Shown here in pieces: positions 36,501 through 45,357 of a stretch of DNA of 64,000 bases. The first letter of the stretch is position 1; every line of letters begins with the position of its first letter. A program made the position numbers and the translations under genes. The stretch comes from Cohnella herbarum. Its GTDB lineage: Bacteria; Bacillota; Bacilli; Paenibacillales; Paenibacillaceae. Location of the stretch: positions 6,072,001 through 6,136,000 of the forward strand of contig NZ_CP051680.1 in assembly GCF_012849095.1 (NCBI RefSeq), read 5' to 3'. The notes under the pieces were generated by a model. That model was not told where the DNA came from and ran no database searches. It saw only the letters and a list, made by a program, of their open reading frames with translations.

Positions 36501-38067
36501 GTACGGAGCATTCGTCCAAATGTATGTTCCGGTCACGGTACATGCCGCCGCGAAGCTGCCTCCCGTGGCCAAGGCGATACAAACCTTGATTATGCAAACC
36601 GGCGGCTCAGCGGTAGCCATGACGGCGGATCAATTGGCTACGTCGGCTTACGCCGAAAGTGCGCTGCGGATCGACGGCGCCAGCTCAAGCAATTCGGGCG
36701 TGGTCGTTGTTCAGTCAGCCGACGGCGGCCTGATCTTATCGCCTGTTGGTTCGGGCGCCGCGAACGTGACGGCGACCGTCACGGATGCGGTGTATGGAAC
36801 GAGAGTTAACGTCGTCGTTCCCGTTCAGGTTCAACAGGGCACGCCGAATCCAACAACCGACCCTGGACCTACTCCGCAGCCGGTGCCGACGGCGCCGACA
36901 AGCAAACCGAACGTCGCAAAGATCACGCTGACGGACGGACGAACGGTTAATGTGGACATTATCGAGACGGCTGCCGGAAAGTATGAATTGAGTTTTCCTT
37001 CTTCAGCATCCGGCGGAGACGTGCGATTGGAATCCGCGTTGCTGAAGAAGCTGCTAGAAGCGAGCGAACAAGCCAAGCTGCGAATTCGTTCAACGGAGGG
37101 GTGGCTGATCTTGCCGCTTCGGGACTTGGCGGATTCCTTGCAAGCTTATGCCGGCAGCCAAGGCTCTGTAACGGCAAGCTTCGAAAAGCTGAGCGGCGAC
37201 GCGAGTGATCGAATGCTGTCCGAGCTACAACAGGCCGGCTTTACGGCGGCGTCTCCGCCATTCGAATTCAGCGTCGCTTTGAATGACGGACAGAATCGGT
37301 CGATAAAGCTGGATTCGTTCGATAGATTTTTGAACAGGGCGATTTACATGGATTCTTCTCCAGAGGCGAGCCGCACAACGGTCGTATGGTTCGACGAAAA
37401 AGCGGGCAAATGGCGGCCCGTTCTCTCTCGTCTAGAGAAAGAGGCCGGTCGGAGCATGGCCGTATTCAAACGAAAAGGCAACAGCGTGTATGCTGCGGTT
37501 ACTTCGCATGTGACGTTCGGAGATGTGAGAACGCATTGGTCTCGCGAAGCGGTTGAGGAAATGGCATCGAAGCAAATCGTTAGCGGTGTCGCCGCCGGGA
37601 AGTTTTCTCCGGAAGGAAAAGTCACCCGTGCTCAGTTCGCAACCATGCTCGTGCGTGCGCTAGGCGTATCGGAAGTGGAGGACGGGCTCGCATTCAAAGA
37701 CGTAGACGGCGGGGAATGGTATGCTTCCTCGGTCAAGGCAGCAGCCAAAGCCGGGTTAGCAAGCGGCTATTCCGACGGATCTTTCCGTCCGAATCAAACG
37801 ATTTCGCGGGTGGAAATGGCGGTCATGCTCGTCAATTCGCTTAATTATCTTGGCGAAGACATTGAAGGCCAAGCGTTATCGCTTGACGCTTATAAAGTTA
37901 AGGATTCAGTTGCCGGATGGGCTAGAAAAGCGTTTGCGGTGATGCTGGCAAAGGGCATTCTGACTGGCCAAACCGACGGGCAGCTCGCGCCAGAGCGATC
38001 GGCAACGAGAGCGGAGGCGGTTGCCGTGCTGCAGAGGCTGCTGAACCTCGTGACTTTTGCATCATAA
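30586..38067 (+). CDS. Giant SLH-anchored surface protein with Ig-like and Kelch-like domains
   Basis: A surface protein of 2493 aa. The ATG at 30586 is chosen for its AGGAGG site and because a signal peptide follows directly (GRLRKRIPYFAIIIAF to ASA). Order of parts: a DUF5666-like segment (about 45-135); an unassigned region rich in Trp/Pro (about 205-480); two putative-Ig (He_PIG) units with LPPGISLNPATGILSGTP-type cores (about 500-660); a Kelch-like propeller (about 674-1010; repeated LYGG and VLFGG); two Big_1-type domains (about 1018-1215); more He_PIG units; an IPT/TIG domain (about 1548-1633); three ~95 aa repeats (about 1815-2085); and three SLH repeats (about 2306-2490) that bind pyruvylated wall polymer. 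It is likely an adhesin or S-layer-associated protein; ligand unknown. Confidence 0.88.
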   Translation: MGRLRKRIPYFAIIIAFLMIFQTFSGMPKASAADAAPAQPASSSKISGLGQALIGEVVSINGTELVLKQEAIRPDQQADEEIQASELPMGLAEYVAVQLTSKTVFQKNSAGVPIRVGSGLLVAGQLADGKLVADFVSDMSKVAPIEQPVLPNSMTESSAARVESTPELADAGAEALSEAGVPLLGDSEPRMQKTAAATASTANSTVEYKLQGQWGFPGIHWNWPIVDIVDLGDLVKIGVWFEFNAGMGASWEWPVDANFKLPKLEVGQTSKFTVQMTPKGVGANEHTMYSTFGVGFYVHFILQALGKQYNLGVPILNFGFGNSTNKAAPFNGSYFWMDRTTNITIPIPIPKTPLKIKISLLLDYMLHGNDPFIMDSTRPSAAGAVVKDRFNYTADRHVVKFSTWDITPTATSGTIQFPEVQYAPSVNYAQLQIKVGGSVGMIPVPAFPYPPISIYTNYTLGAAGTPPTVSFTAAPEMTMEPYLPGGRVGDPYRVHLKPAGGYPFTAEQQKLNGHGDYKLSIVSGKLPKGLALDPITGVIEGTPLAPNADEEVVLRMTDSENYSKDFTFKIPIIQTATSRIQIGQFVNQPYSYPLGVKGGTAPFSWTLESGQLPPGISLNPATGILSGTPTTVGTYPMTFGVVDSTGTATKGRWANLKDKVEITAAIVPPSAKGNYRWKAEGTIADDPGNGNGMVYNTETGELMRFTSDGKTMLYANGGWQEAKGLSTAPKAREFASMAYSPKLGGIVLFGGSANKWSGSVSYNVFGDTWLWKEGAWTKISDGVFWKVELVNGKPVRTISGTEAPPPRLNAALTQDRDGNLILYGGNEEMLPAFGDTWVLSGTTWGQKTTATQPPMTLDPLMAFHKGVGKPVLIARHLMNRNTEVYEWNGIDWVDKTNQVYQAGVGPQDLYLSGAAYHQASRQLVLYGGYEKQAGSYGIGPMKQDFWGLGTLGGSGNGDGMLSSWTRIEAVGQPTFRNPELSVSHSYPVMLTYDDKRGTLMAFAKEFAGTDNQYSLSLSGLVANPAVLPADGVASAELTFQVTDGNGNPMPGRSVKLVGTGSASGALPVQTAVSNSSGIVNFEYTGTQAETLVLRIDDISTGETLGGTTVALTEPVPDADRSSLSLSETEILGDGATPATLEVIVNNINGVPVPGYEVSVAAIHSSTAQVTGAGTGLGTTGPDGKAAFTITDTTAGTLQLAVSARKAAEPSSVSFPLGEISLRVLQHRPLTITTGSLADGQTGVPYYRVLEGSGGNGSYQWSLIDGDLPPGLTLGSQGQLTGTPVPGSYGKYAITVRATDESVPVQTTTANLELKVLPPQLVLLAPSIHEDSDMKVGDYANIQLKAEGGSGSYDWTVVSGFLPKGMQLNARNGIIDGVPIESGDYEVTVQVKDSVGATAQSAVGFTVLPVQSAYVGIGTSTTEDGTLEVVSGDVTAIATGVGTMEVSIFQRNPGGDTSGTFRTANKYFQIRNDGSFSDIQFNVENVEPSAVHIYRWNAASSSWSLLPNQTFDAALGVTTVTLDADTIAGLSGGTVFAVGSPIEPPPALTGLDVNTGPAVGGTAVSVAGDRFTPDSVVLFGGEPAASTEFVDEHTLRALTPPGNGTVDVRVQNALGISERVEAANFTYTGESAELVITSPEKLPDAGMGPYEVPITAAGGVRPYKWTLAEGQLPPGLSLGSEGVIYGKPTAPGTYAFGLQVSGTGGTGLDSRQFELTVIDTPAIETTSLPVGQVGKPYQFGLTFQGSQTDAEWHIAGELPPGLSVDANGVIQGVPAKSGAYVLQAEVVDEFGVRSAVTALPLVVYEQLAQPQHLLIGSKGVQIPASGLASIDGLPELTIVSIALDPDGIVAARIADGQLQLTPVAAGAADVTVTVTESVYGTSTNILLPVTVATPLSPIPKAIAASDLNEGGVGAVFKANDLATPAYPDGLLAIGSAQSENTAIVQVQLVNGQLAMSPVGPGSTRVLVTVKDEVYGAFVQMYVPVTVHAAAKLPPVAKAIQTLIMQTGGSAVAMTADQLATSAYAESALRIDGASSSNSGVVVVQSADGGLILSPVGSGAANVTATVTDAVYGTRVNVVVPVQVQQGTPNPTTDPGPTPQPVPTAPTSKPNVAKITLTDGRTVNVDIIETAAGKYELSFPSSASGGDVRLESALLKKLLEASEQAKLRIRSTEGWLILPLRDLADSLQAYAGSQGSVTASFEKLSGDASDRMLSELQQAGFTAASPPFEFSVALNDGQNRSIKLDSFDRFLNRAIYMDSSPEASRTTVVWFDEKAGKWRPVLSRLEKEAGRSMAVFKRKGNSVYAAVTSHVTFGDVRTHWSREAVEEMASKQIVSGVAAGKFSPEGKVTRAQFATMLVRALGVSEVEDGLAFKDVDGGEWYASSVKAAAKAGLASGYSDGSFRPNQTISRVEMAVMLVNSLNYLGEDIEGQALSLDAYKVKDSVAGWARKAFAVMLAKGILTGQTDGQLAPERSATRAEAVAVLQRLLNLVTFAS

Positions 38068-38097
38068 AGCGTTCCGAAAGGGACGCCTGCAATAAGG

Positions 38098-38138
38098 AAG
38101 AAGCCTTCGCAATTGCGGTTGCGAAGGCTTCTTTTTTT
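38098..38138 (+). terminator. Terminator after the giant SLH gene
   Basis: A 15 bp perfect stem (38098-38112 with 38119-38133), 6 nt loop and a T7 tail; strong in the plus direction. Confidence 0.92.
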
Positions 38139-38224
38139 CGGAGCGGCGATAGATTTCAAGATTTTTCACTTGTGAGGATTTTGGGGGAATGCCGTAATAC
38201 GTGAATAAATGGATACCTTGCATG

Positions 38225-41200
38225 TTACTTAGATGCCGCTTGGATGTCGCCGAACGCCCAATGCGAGGCCGGAACGTCCGACCAGCGAGGCTCGGATCGA
38301 ACCGCCGGGGCGATACCCAGCAGTCTGTTTATGATGACGACCGCTTCTGCTCGATGGAGCGGTTGACCCGGGCGGAATGTTCCGTCTGTAAAGCCTTTCA
38401 TTATCCTCGCAGCCGACACTGTATCGATTGCTTTTTGTGCCCAATGTCCGTTAGTATCCTTGAACGTCGTCCCCATGCCAATATCCCCTTCGATCAGTTG
38501 AGCGACGATGACTGCTATTTCTCCTCTTGTAATCGTCTTATCGGGGTAGAACTTGCCATCCGGGCTTCCGCGCATTACGCCCATGGACACCGCTTTGTCG
38601 ATCGCCGGTCCAGCCCAATATGGACTTGTCATATCCGCGAACGCAACGCTCTCGCGAACGATTGGACGTTGAACGACGCGACTAACGATCGTCGCGATCT
38701 CCGCTCGCGTCAGCTCGGCTTCAGGGCGGAATGTCCCATTGTCAAAACCGTTCATGTAGGCCATAGACGGTGCCTTGGGCTGCGGCTTGGCTTCTTCTTT
38801 CCAACCTTTAACTTGAACTAAGGCGAACGTACCGGGTTTGCTCGCGGAGAACTTGACGCCCTGGGACCCCAGTTTGCCGCTTACAAGCTCAGTAGTTCCA
38901 TCGTTATATTCAAGATAGATGCCCATCTCTTCGCCGGATGCTTTCTTCGTTTCATCCGCCCCGATCGGCAGCGTAAACTCGATTGAGTGTCCTTGGGCGG
39001 TTGTTTCCATTTTCACCGGAGTGCCGAATAGGGCGACGGCGCCGTTCGAAGCGCTGGCGCGCTTAACTAACGCATCGCGGGCAGCAGAATCTTGCAACGA
39101 TTCCATATGGAAACTGACTTCTTTCGCAGATCCTTGAAAAGTCTCGTTCGAAATCGCGGCTTGTACGAACTTTGTTTCTAGATTCAACGCGACTCCAGCG
39201 ATGGCTAATGCTTGCACGGCTTCCTTGCTCATCTTTAAGTCCGCCAGGTCCGCACCGCCGTTATTTGTCGGCCAGCTTAAGGTTACCCTTTTAACGCCTT
39301 TGTCCTCTAGTTTCTTTAGAACGGATTGTATCCAATCTGTCGTAAAAGTAGCCGAATCGAGAAAACGTCCGGAAGGATCGGCAGTCCTTCGAACGACAAA
39401 TTCTGCCATAACGCCATCTGTTCCATCGCTCTTGACTTGGCCAAACAACGTTTGTTCGGAGGAACCCCCACCGCCGCCTCCGATTGGAGCAGGCCTTATT
39501 TTCGTCGTAAACGTCCAGTCGCCCATCGCATTTAATCCCGTTATGCCGTTACCCGCCAAATCTTGAAACGCCCCCGCAGAAAATAGCAGCGCGTATTCCG
39601 TCGAGTAAGCCAATGGTGAGCTTGGGTGAATGCGAACGGTCGCTCCGTTCACAGTCACTTTCGCCGTATCCGTTGCCGGGAAGCTTTCAACAGGTTGCGC
39701 GCCTGCTACCTTAACGAGTGTAATCGTTCCCCCCGCAGCCGGTTGAACAGGCTCGTTAAACGTCACCGCCAGCTCAGAATTTAGCTCAACCCCGACAGTT
39801 CCATCCGCAGGAGACAATGAGATTGCCGAAGGACCGACAACATCCGGAGCCGCTCCGATGGTAAAGCGCCATTCCGAAATGCCGGTCAAGCCGGCGTACG
39901 GATTGCCTGCGGCATCGACGAAAGCTCCATCTTCTATTTCCACGTAATAAGTCTTGCCGAATTCGAAATCGTCGAACGGTTTAATCGTAACGTCGCTGCC
40001 CGCCACCGTGACGGCTTCGATGTTATTGGCGTAGATCGTCGCGAACCGATTGCCGGTATCGGCATCCGTGATGAAAATCTCTTTACCTGCTACGGCCGTC
40101 ACATTCTCGTCAAAAGCAATACGTAACGGAGCATTCGCCGCCACATTCGCTTGTCCGTTCGTCGGTGACGAAGCGGTCAGCGTCGGCGCGACGGTATCGG
40201 GAAGTACCGTCGTAAACGTCCAGCCCATCGGCATGATGCCCGCGAAGGCGTTACCCGCTAGATCCGTTATCACGCCTGGCATAACGGAAATGCCATACTT
40301 CGTACCGAAGTCCAAAGACCTTGAAGGCTGTATGGTGACCGTGTCCGCGTTGAACGAAACTTTGGACGTCTCCAGAATCGATATCGTGTCTACGATCTCT
40401 AATGCATCCCTATTTACGATTAGGATATTTCCGATTCCCGCCTTGACGGGCTCGTCAAACTTCATCGTCAGAGCACTGTCGACGGGAACGGAAGTCGCAC
40501 CATTCGCCGGCGCCACTTCGCTGACGCTTGGCTGCCGCGTATCCGGCTCCGCTCCGGTCGTAAAGCGCCATTGCGTACCGACGATTGCCCCGAACAGCTT
40601 GCCTGACCAATCCCGAATCGTTCCTTCGGGGATATCGATCTGGTATTCGGTTTCGTATGCCAACGGTTCCGAAGGTTCGATCACGATCGTTTTTCCTTGA
40701 GCTTTCAATCGGGTGCTGCTGCTCGTATCGAACGATTCCACGACCGATTGGTCGGACACGTTGCGTATGACGATTGTTTTGCCGAATTCCAGCGTTACGC
40801 TTTCGCTGAAAGTCAGGCTTGGTTTGACGTGTACGGATGCGCCGGACGAACCGTTAGCCGGATTTAAGGACTCCAACGCGGGGTCGAGCGTATCCTCAAC
40901 CGTAAAGTACCAATCCGTCCTCTGCAGTCCGGCAAAACCATTGCCCGCCAAATCTTGGATACCGTCTGCCTCTACTACAACATAATAAGAGACTCCGTCT
41001 TCTAAAGGCTCGGAAGGCTGGAAAGTGACCGAGCGGCCGTTTACCGTAGCGTCTGCGGCGTCGAACGACTCCACGAGCATATCGCTGGCGGTTCGATATA
41101 GTCCGGCTACATCGGTGCCGTCGACCGCGACTTCTTCGGTGAACGTCATCGTTAACGAAGCGTTGTGAGCCGCGTTCGTTGCGCCTATCGCCGGGGAAAA

Positions 41201-42367
41201 GGATTGAACGGTCGGCTCGATTTCGTCCCATAAATATCCCATCACCTTCAGCTTGTTCCCATCATCCATATCGTTATAAGCGATATAAAGACTATCGTCC
41301 GCATCGACGGCGATCGACAAACCGTTTGGACGACCGCTTGAGAAGCCTGTCGGGCCTATCGTATCCCATGTGTCCCCGTCATAATACCGTACCGTAACTT
41401 TATCCCCGTTGTCCGCGTCGCTATAGGCCAAGTAAGGGTTGCTGTTGATGTCGAGAGCCAATGCAGGGCGATTGCTTTCATCGGCATTCCAGGAACCGAT
41501 TGTATTCCAGGACGTGCCGTCGAACTGCTCGACATACACTTTAGCAGCGATCTCGTTACCTGATAGATAAACAACATAGAGTTTCCCGTTCTGAGCGGCT
41601 ACGATTTGCGGCAAGTTGGAACTTACTTCAGCGATCGATCTATTCCCTCCAACGTACTCCCAAGCCGTTCCGTTGTAGAAGCGTACGCTAGGAAGATAAT
41701 TATTCGCCGCATCCGCGTATACGACGTAGGGCCGATTGTCCGCACCTATGGATATATCTCCGAACCAAGCTGCCCCTTCCGACACGGGACCGCCTTCGAC
41801 GGACCAACCGTTCCCTCCGTCCGGAATTTTAGAAACGTACATTTTATTTCCATCGTCTACATTGAGATACGACATATAGACGTTTTTCGCGCTATCCACC
41901 GCAATGCTCGGCCAGTCCGATCTCACTGCCGCGGCTTCAGCTCCGCCGAGCGTCGTCCAATTCTCCCCGGCTTCATAGGTCATTGCTTTCGGGCGTTGGT
42001 TGTTGATTTGATCCCAGTACCCAAAGTACAACGTGCCATCCGGAGCACCCTGAAAAGAAGTTTTCGAAGTCGGGGCTATTACGAATTTCGGTTCGCCGAC
42101 GCCATGCCATCCGCTTCCATCCCAACGCTTTACCGTAGGAAACGTTCCATAAGAAACGAACAAGCTGTTTCCTTGAGCGAGTAATTCCGGTTCATAGTCC
42201 TCGAATCCCCCAAATCCCCCAGGCCCGGAACGCGTTTCCTCCCCTATAACCTGCCATCTGAATCCCGCCGCATCTGCGCGTTCCACCCCCAGAGCCAGCA
42301 TTGCCTGCAGAGCGATCAGTACGGCAAGAACCGTCAGTTTCGCTTGTTTCCAAGATCGAATTATCAT
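38225..42367 (-). CDS. SLH-anchored surface protein with propeller and five Ig-like domains
   Basis: A secreted protein of 1380 aa. The ATG whose codon is at 42367-42365 is chosen for its AGGAGAGG site and following signal peptide (MIIRSWKQAKLTVLAVLIA to ADA). Residues about 35-370 form a beta-propeller of about six blades (repeats such as SIAVDSAKNVYMSYLNVDDG). Residues about 380-955 hold five Big_5/SbsA-type Ig domains, each with PANGxxxV, a FxExV strand and DLAGN. A poly-Gly linker (GGGGGG) and an unassigned ~220 aa region follow. Three SLH repeats end the protein (about 1199-1378; FRPEAELTRAEIATIV and similar). It converges on the other giant SLH gene. Likely a surface adhesin or glycan-binding protein. 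Confidence 0.87.
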   Translation of the reverse strand: MIIRSWKQAKLTVLAVLIALQAMLALGVERADAAGFRWQVIGEETRSGPGGFGGFEDYEPELLAQGNSLFVSYGTFPTVKRWDGSGWHGVGEPKFVIAPTSKTSFQGAPDGTLYFGYWDQINNQRPKAMTYEAGENWTTLGGAEAAAVRSDWPSIAVDSAKNVYMSYLNVDDGNKMYVSKIPDGGNGWSVEGGPVSEGAAWFGDISIGADNRPYVVYADAANNYLPSVRFYNGTAWEYVGGNRSIAEVSSNLPQIVAAQNGKLYVVYLSGNEIAAKVYVEQFDGTSWNTIGSWNADESNRPALALDINSNPYLAYSDADNGDKVTVRYYDGDTWDTIGPTGFSSGRPNGLSIAVDADDSLYIAYNDMDDGNKLKVMGYLWDEIEPTVQSFSPAIGATNAAHNASLTMTFTEEVAVDGTDVAGLYRTASDMLVESFDAADATVNGRSVTFQPSEPLEDGVSYYVVVEADGIQDLAGNGFAGLQRTDWYFTVEDTLDPALESLNPANGSSGASVHVKPSLTFSESVTLEFGKTIVIRNVSDQSVVESFDTSSSTRLKAQGKTIVIEPSEPLAYETEYQIDIPEGTIRDWSGKLFGAIVGTQWRFTTGAEPDTRQPSVSEVAPANGATSVPVDSALTMKFDEPVKAGIGNILIVNRDALEIVDTISILETSKVSFNADTVTIQPSRSLDFGTKYGISVMPGVITDLAGNAFAGIMPMGWTFTTVLPDTVAPTLTASSPTNGQANVAANAPLRIAFDENVTAVAGKEIFITDADTGNRFATIYANNIEAVTVAGSDVTIKPFDDFEFGKTYYVEIEDGAFVDAAGNPYAGLTGISEWRFTIGAAPDVVGPSAISLSPADGTVGVELNSELAVTFNEPVQPAAGGTITLVKVAGAQPVESFPATDTAKVTVNGATVRIHPSSPLAYSTEYALLFSAGAFQDLAGNGITGLNAMGDWTFTTKIRPAPIGGGGGGSSEQTLFGQVKSDGTDGVMAEFVVRRTADPSGRFLDSATFTTDWIQSVLKKLEDKGVKRVTLSWPTNNGGADLADLKMSKEAVQALAIAGVALNLETKFVQAAISNETFQGSAKEVSFHMESLQDSAARDALVKRASASNGAVALFGTPVKMETTAQGHSIEFTLPIGADETKKASGEEMGIYLEYNDGTTELVSGKLGSQGVKFSASKPGTFALVQVKGWKEEAKPQPKAPSMAYMNGFDNGTFRPEAELTRAEIATIVSRVVQRPIVRESVAFADMTSPYWAGPAIDKAVSMGVMRGSPDGKFYPDKTITRGEIAVIVAQLIEGDIGMGTTFKDTNGHWAQKAIDTVSAARIMKGFTDGTFRPGQPLHRAEAVVIINRLLGIAPAVRSEPRWSDVPASHWAFGDIQAASK

Positions 42368-42571
42368 TCTTATTCCTCTCCTTGTCCTGTGGAGCTTCTG
42401 AATTTCGCTCATTCTGTCGAATGATAGCAACTCGCGCTCACAAAATACTCACAAGGTCAAAGGCCGACTGTTTCGATTCGCGGGCACAACTTATTCCAGA
42501 GAGCTTCCAATGCTAATTAAGTTATAATAGGAAAAATAGCTAAGAAACTTCTCGCGGTAAGGAGACGGGTT

Positions 42572-44212
42572 ATGGATAGTAAGCAACTGCTGGACATATC
42601 GAATACGCTGATCGAGATCGGGGAAGTCTCGTATTCGTTCGAAGCCGACGGTTGGCGGTTGGAGTCTCAGACGATGACGAAGCTGACCTTTCTCTATTTT
42701 GAGAAAATACAAGGAACTTTCGTATTGAACGGAATCCCAATCCAATTGAACCGCAAGAGCTCGTTTATGCTCGAACCCGGCATGACCGTAGAGGCTAGAA
42801 GCGTAAGCGGCCATGAAACGAAACTTTATATGATTACCTTTGATATGTACCGGTTATCGGAAAAATCGGCATCGAGAAGAGTGTTCGATCAGGTCGATTC
42901 TTTTCCGATTACGGGCAGTATCCAGCAGGATCAGTACAGGATTCAAAGGCTAGTGCTAATGATTGCGGAGGAATTCAATGAAGAAAATAACGGCTTAATC
43001 TCAGATCAATCGGGAAAAAATCGCGCTTGTTTGCATATGTACGAATTGCTGGAACTGCTACTGGGGAGTACGCCGGCCGTGTTGCCTGGCGGGGAGAAGC
43101 GAGCGATTCTCATGACGATTCCCTATATGCACCGGGCTTATGATTCCGACTTGACGCTGGAGAGATTGGCGGAGCTGGCCGGGATGCATCCGTCTTATTA
43201 TTCTCAGATGTTCAAGCAAGAGATGAACAGGTCCCCGATTACGTTTCTTACCGAGATTCGGATGAACCGTGCCAAGGAAGAGCTGCTGATGACCGGTCGG
43301 AAAATGAGCGAAGTGGCAAAGCGGGTCGGTTATCAGGATTCGTTCTATTTCAGCCGCCGCTTCAAGGAGTATACGGGCTGCGCGCCAACGCTATACAGGG
43401 AGCAACCGAAGCCGAACGTGATTTCCTTATCGTATGCGTATACGGACCACTTGCTGACGCTCGGCATTACTCCCGTCGCCGCGCAAACGTACAAGGAAAT
43501 CCCGAAGACGACTCGAATGCTCGCGCTGCCCTTTCACGGATCGGAAGTATGGCAGGTCAGCCGCCAAACCTTCCTCGAAGCTAAGGCTGATCTCGTGATC
43601 GGCAAAGACAACGTGTCTGCGACGGCTCGTGAGCTCATCGGCGATCTAGCCCCGATTATCACGATTCCATGGGGGACGCTGACTGTATTCGAGCATCTTC
43701 GAGAGGTCGCGCGAATCGTTCAGCGGACCGAGGAAGCCAAGGAATGGATAGCGCGGCATGAGCGTACAACGGAAGCTGCGCGTCGGCGAGTGCAAGCCGC
43801 CATCGGACAAGCTACCGTGACTCTATGCGTGATCGGCCATTATGGAATGCGCATTTACGGTAATCGGAACATTGGCCATGTTTTCTATCAATCTCTCGGC
43901 TTACTGCCGCCTAACCGGCTTCTGCAAGATATGGAGGAGCATACGGGTGCTAAATTATTCAATTGGAAAGCAATCGAGATCGAGCAGCTTACCGAATACG
44001 ATTCGGATTATTTGTTCGTCGCCGTTCGTTCGGACGGGAATGAGCAACAATATTTGCACCGCCTTCAGACGAGCGAGGCGTATGTTCGGCATTCAGCCGT
44101 TCGCCGAAATCGCGTTCATTTCTTGGATTGGGAGAAGTGGATCGTATATGCTCCGATGTCCATCGAGAGCCAACTGGATGAAGCGGTTGACTACTACACG
44201 GATGTGCATTAA
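42572..44212 (+). CDS. Btr-type AraC regulator with siderophore-binding domain
   Basis: Transcription activator (546 aa) with the layout of B. subtilis Btr: an AraC sensor region (residues 1-180), two HTH motifs (about 190-290; LERLAELAGMHPSYYSQMF and MSEVAKRVGYQDSFYFSRRF, ending GCAPTLY) and a ferric-siderophore-binding-protein domain (about 300-546; LSYAYTDHLLTLGITPVA). It lacks a signal peptide, so it senses siderophore in the cytoplasm. Such proteins activate the uptake genes next to them when iron-siderophore is present, here the operon at 44350-47392. AAGGAGA lies before the ATG. Its true domain fusion contrasts with the doubtful one at 24766. Confidence 0.9.
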   Translation: MDSKQLLDISNTLIEIGEVSYSFEADGWRLESQTMTKLTFLYFEKIQGTFVLNGIPIQLNRKSSFMLEPGMTVEARSVSGHETKLYMITFDMYRLSEKSASRRVFDQVDSFPITGSIQQDQYRIQRLVLMIAEEFNEENNGLISDQSGKNRACLHMYELLELLLGSTPAVLPGGEKRAILMTIPYMHRAYDSDLTLERLAELAGMHPSYYSQMFKQEMNRSPITFLTEIRMNRAKEELLMTGRKMSEVAKRVGYQDSFYFSRRFKEYTGCAPTLYREQPKPNVISLSYAYTDHLLTLGITPVAAQTYKEIPKTTRMLALPFHGSEVWQVSRQTFLEAKADLVIGKDNVSATARELIGDLAPIITIPWGTLTVFEHLREVARIVQRTEEAKEWIARHERTTEAARRRVQAAIGQATVTLCVIGHYGMRIYGNRNIGHVFYQSLGLLPPNRLLQDMEEHTGAKLFNWKAIEIEQLTEYDSDYLFVAVRSDGNEQQYLHRLQTSEAYVRHSAVRRNRVHFLDWEKWIVYAPMSIESQLDEAVDYYTDVH

Positions 44213-44259
44213 ACCGACAATCTAATAATATTCCATCGGGAAACTCTTAAAATAGACCA

Positions 44260-44288
44260 TGGACGGCTTCTCGTCGTCTTCTTATAAT
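44260..44288 (+). promoter_or_regulatory. Promoter of the siderophore uptake operon
   Basis: TGGACG (44260-44265), 17 nt spacer, TATAAT (44283-44288), immediately followed by a Fur box over the start point. Confidence 0.65.
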
Positions 44289-44303
44289 TGATAATGATTA
44301 TCA
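44289..44303 (+). promoter_or_regulatory. Fur box (7-1-7)
   Basis: TGATAATGATTATCA is a perfect 7-1-7 Fur palindrome. It covers the expected start point of the promoter at 44260, so the uptake operon is repressed by iron. Confidence 0.93.
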
Positions 44304-44349
44304 GTATTAATGCGAGGTGGGATCGCCTATCGATACAGGCAGCGGGGGA

Positions 44350-45357
44350 ATGAAGCGGAGCGCCAAGCTGTCTTTGCGAATAGCTATCTATATGATAGCG
44401 CTGCTGGCCTTACTTGCTTCTATGTTCCTAGCGATATCCTACGGTGCGAAGGAGCTGTCGATGTTCGTTGTATGGGCAGCCGTATTTCAGTATGACGAGA
44501 CGTTGACTACCCATCAAGTGATTCATGAATTACGCCTTCCGAGGGTGATCGGCGCGGCCGTAGTGGGGGCTGCATTCGCAGTTGCCGGTGCTCTCATGCA
44601 AGGAGTAACTCGTAATCCTCTGGCGGATACAGGGATTCTCGGCGTGAATGCGGGGGCTACCTGCGTTGTCGCGTTATGTTTTGCTTTTGTTCCGAGCATG
44701 CCATATCTAGGATTAATCGGATGCTCATTCGTTGGAGCCGCGCTCAGCACACTCTTCATATTTGCATTAGGTTCTAAAGTACCCGGTGGCTTAACGCCTT
44801 TGCGGCTTATTATCGCGGGCTCCGTAATCGCGGCTATGCTCGGTGCAATAAGCACGGGCATCGCCATCTACTATGATCTTAGCCAGGATTTAGCGTTCTG
44901 GTTTTCCGGCGGAGTAGCGGGAATCAAGTGGCTGCATTTGAAGTTTCTTGTGCCGATTATCGTGGCGACGTTGCTATTAACGATGGTGCTCAGCAGGACT
45001 ATCTCGTTGCTCTCGCTTGGAGAAGAGGTCGCGGTGAACTTAGGGGGACGAATCAAGCTGGCGAGAATATTGGCCGTTACAGCCGGAGTTATTCTGGCTG
45101 GCGTATCGGTATCGGCTGCGGGCTCGATTTCATTCGTCGGGCTCGTCATCCCTCATATTTCTCGCAAGCTAGTCGGCGTGGACTATCGAGCCATCATTCC
45201 ATTGTCCGCGATATTAGGCGCCGTTTTACTCGTGTTAGCCGATCTGGCGGCAAGGATGGTCAATCCTCCTAGAGAGTTTGCTCTGAGTGCTATGGTGGCG
45301 CTTATCGGCGTTCCGTTCTTTCTCTATTTGGCACGGAAAGAGAAGAGGAATCTGTAA
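44350..45357 (+). CDS. FecCD-type siderophore ABC permease
   Basis: Permease (335 aa) of the BtuC/FecCD family with about nine to ten membrane spans. Family blocks are LRLPRVIGAAVVGAAFAVAG, GVTRNPLADTGILGVNAGA and SFVGLVIPHISRKLVG. The start is uncertain: an ATG at 44350 gives the usual short N-terminus, and a GTG at 44317 is possible; neither has a good ribosome site. The stop overlaps the next start by 1 nt, so the two permeases are coupled and probably form a heterodimer. Confidence 0.9.
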   Translation: MKRSAKLSLRIAIYMIALLALLASMFLAISYGAKELSMFVVWAAVFQYDETLTTHQVIHELRLPRVIGAAVVGAAFAVAGALMQGVTRNPLADTGILGVNAGATCVVALCFAFVPSMPYLGLIGCSFVGAALSTLFIFALGSKVPGGLTPLRLIIAGSVIAAMLGAISTGIAIYYDLSQDLAFWFSGGVAGIKWLHLKFLVPIIVATLLLTMVLSRTISLLSLGEEVAVNLGGRIKLARILAVTAGVILAGVSVSAAGSISFVGLVIPHISRKLVGVDYRAIIPLSAILGAVLLVLADLAARMVNPPREFALSAMVALIGVPFFLYLARKEKRNL

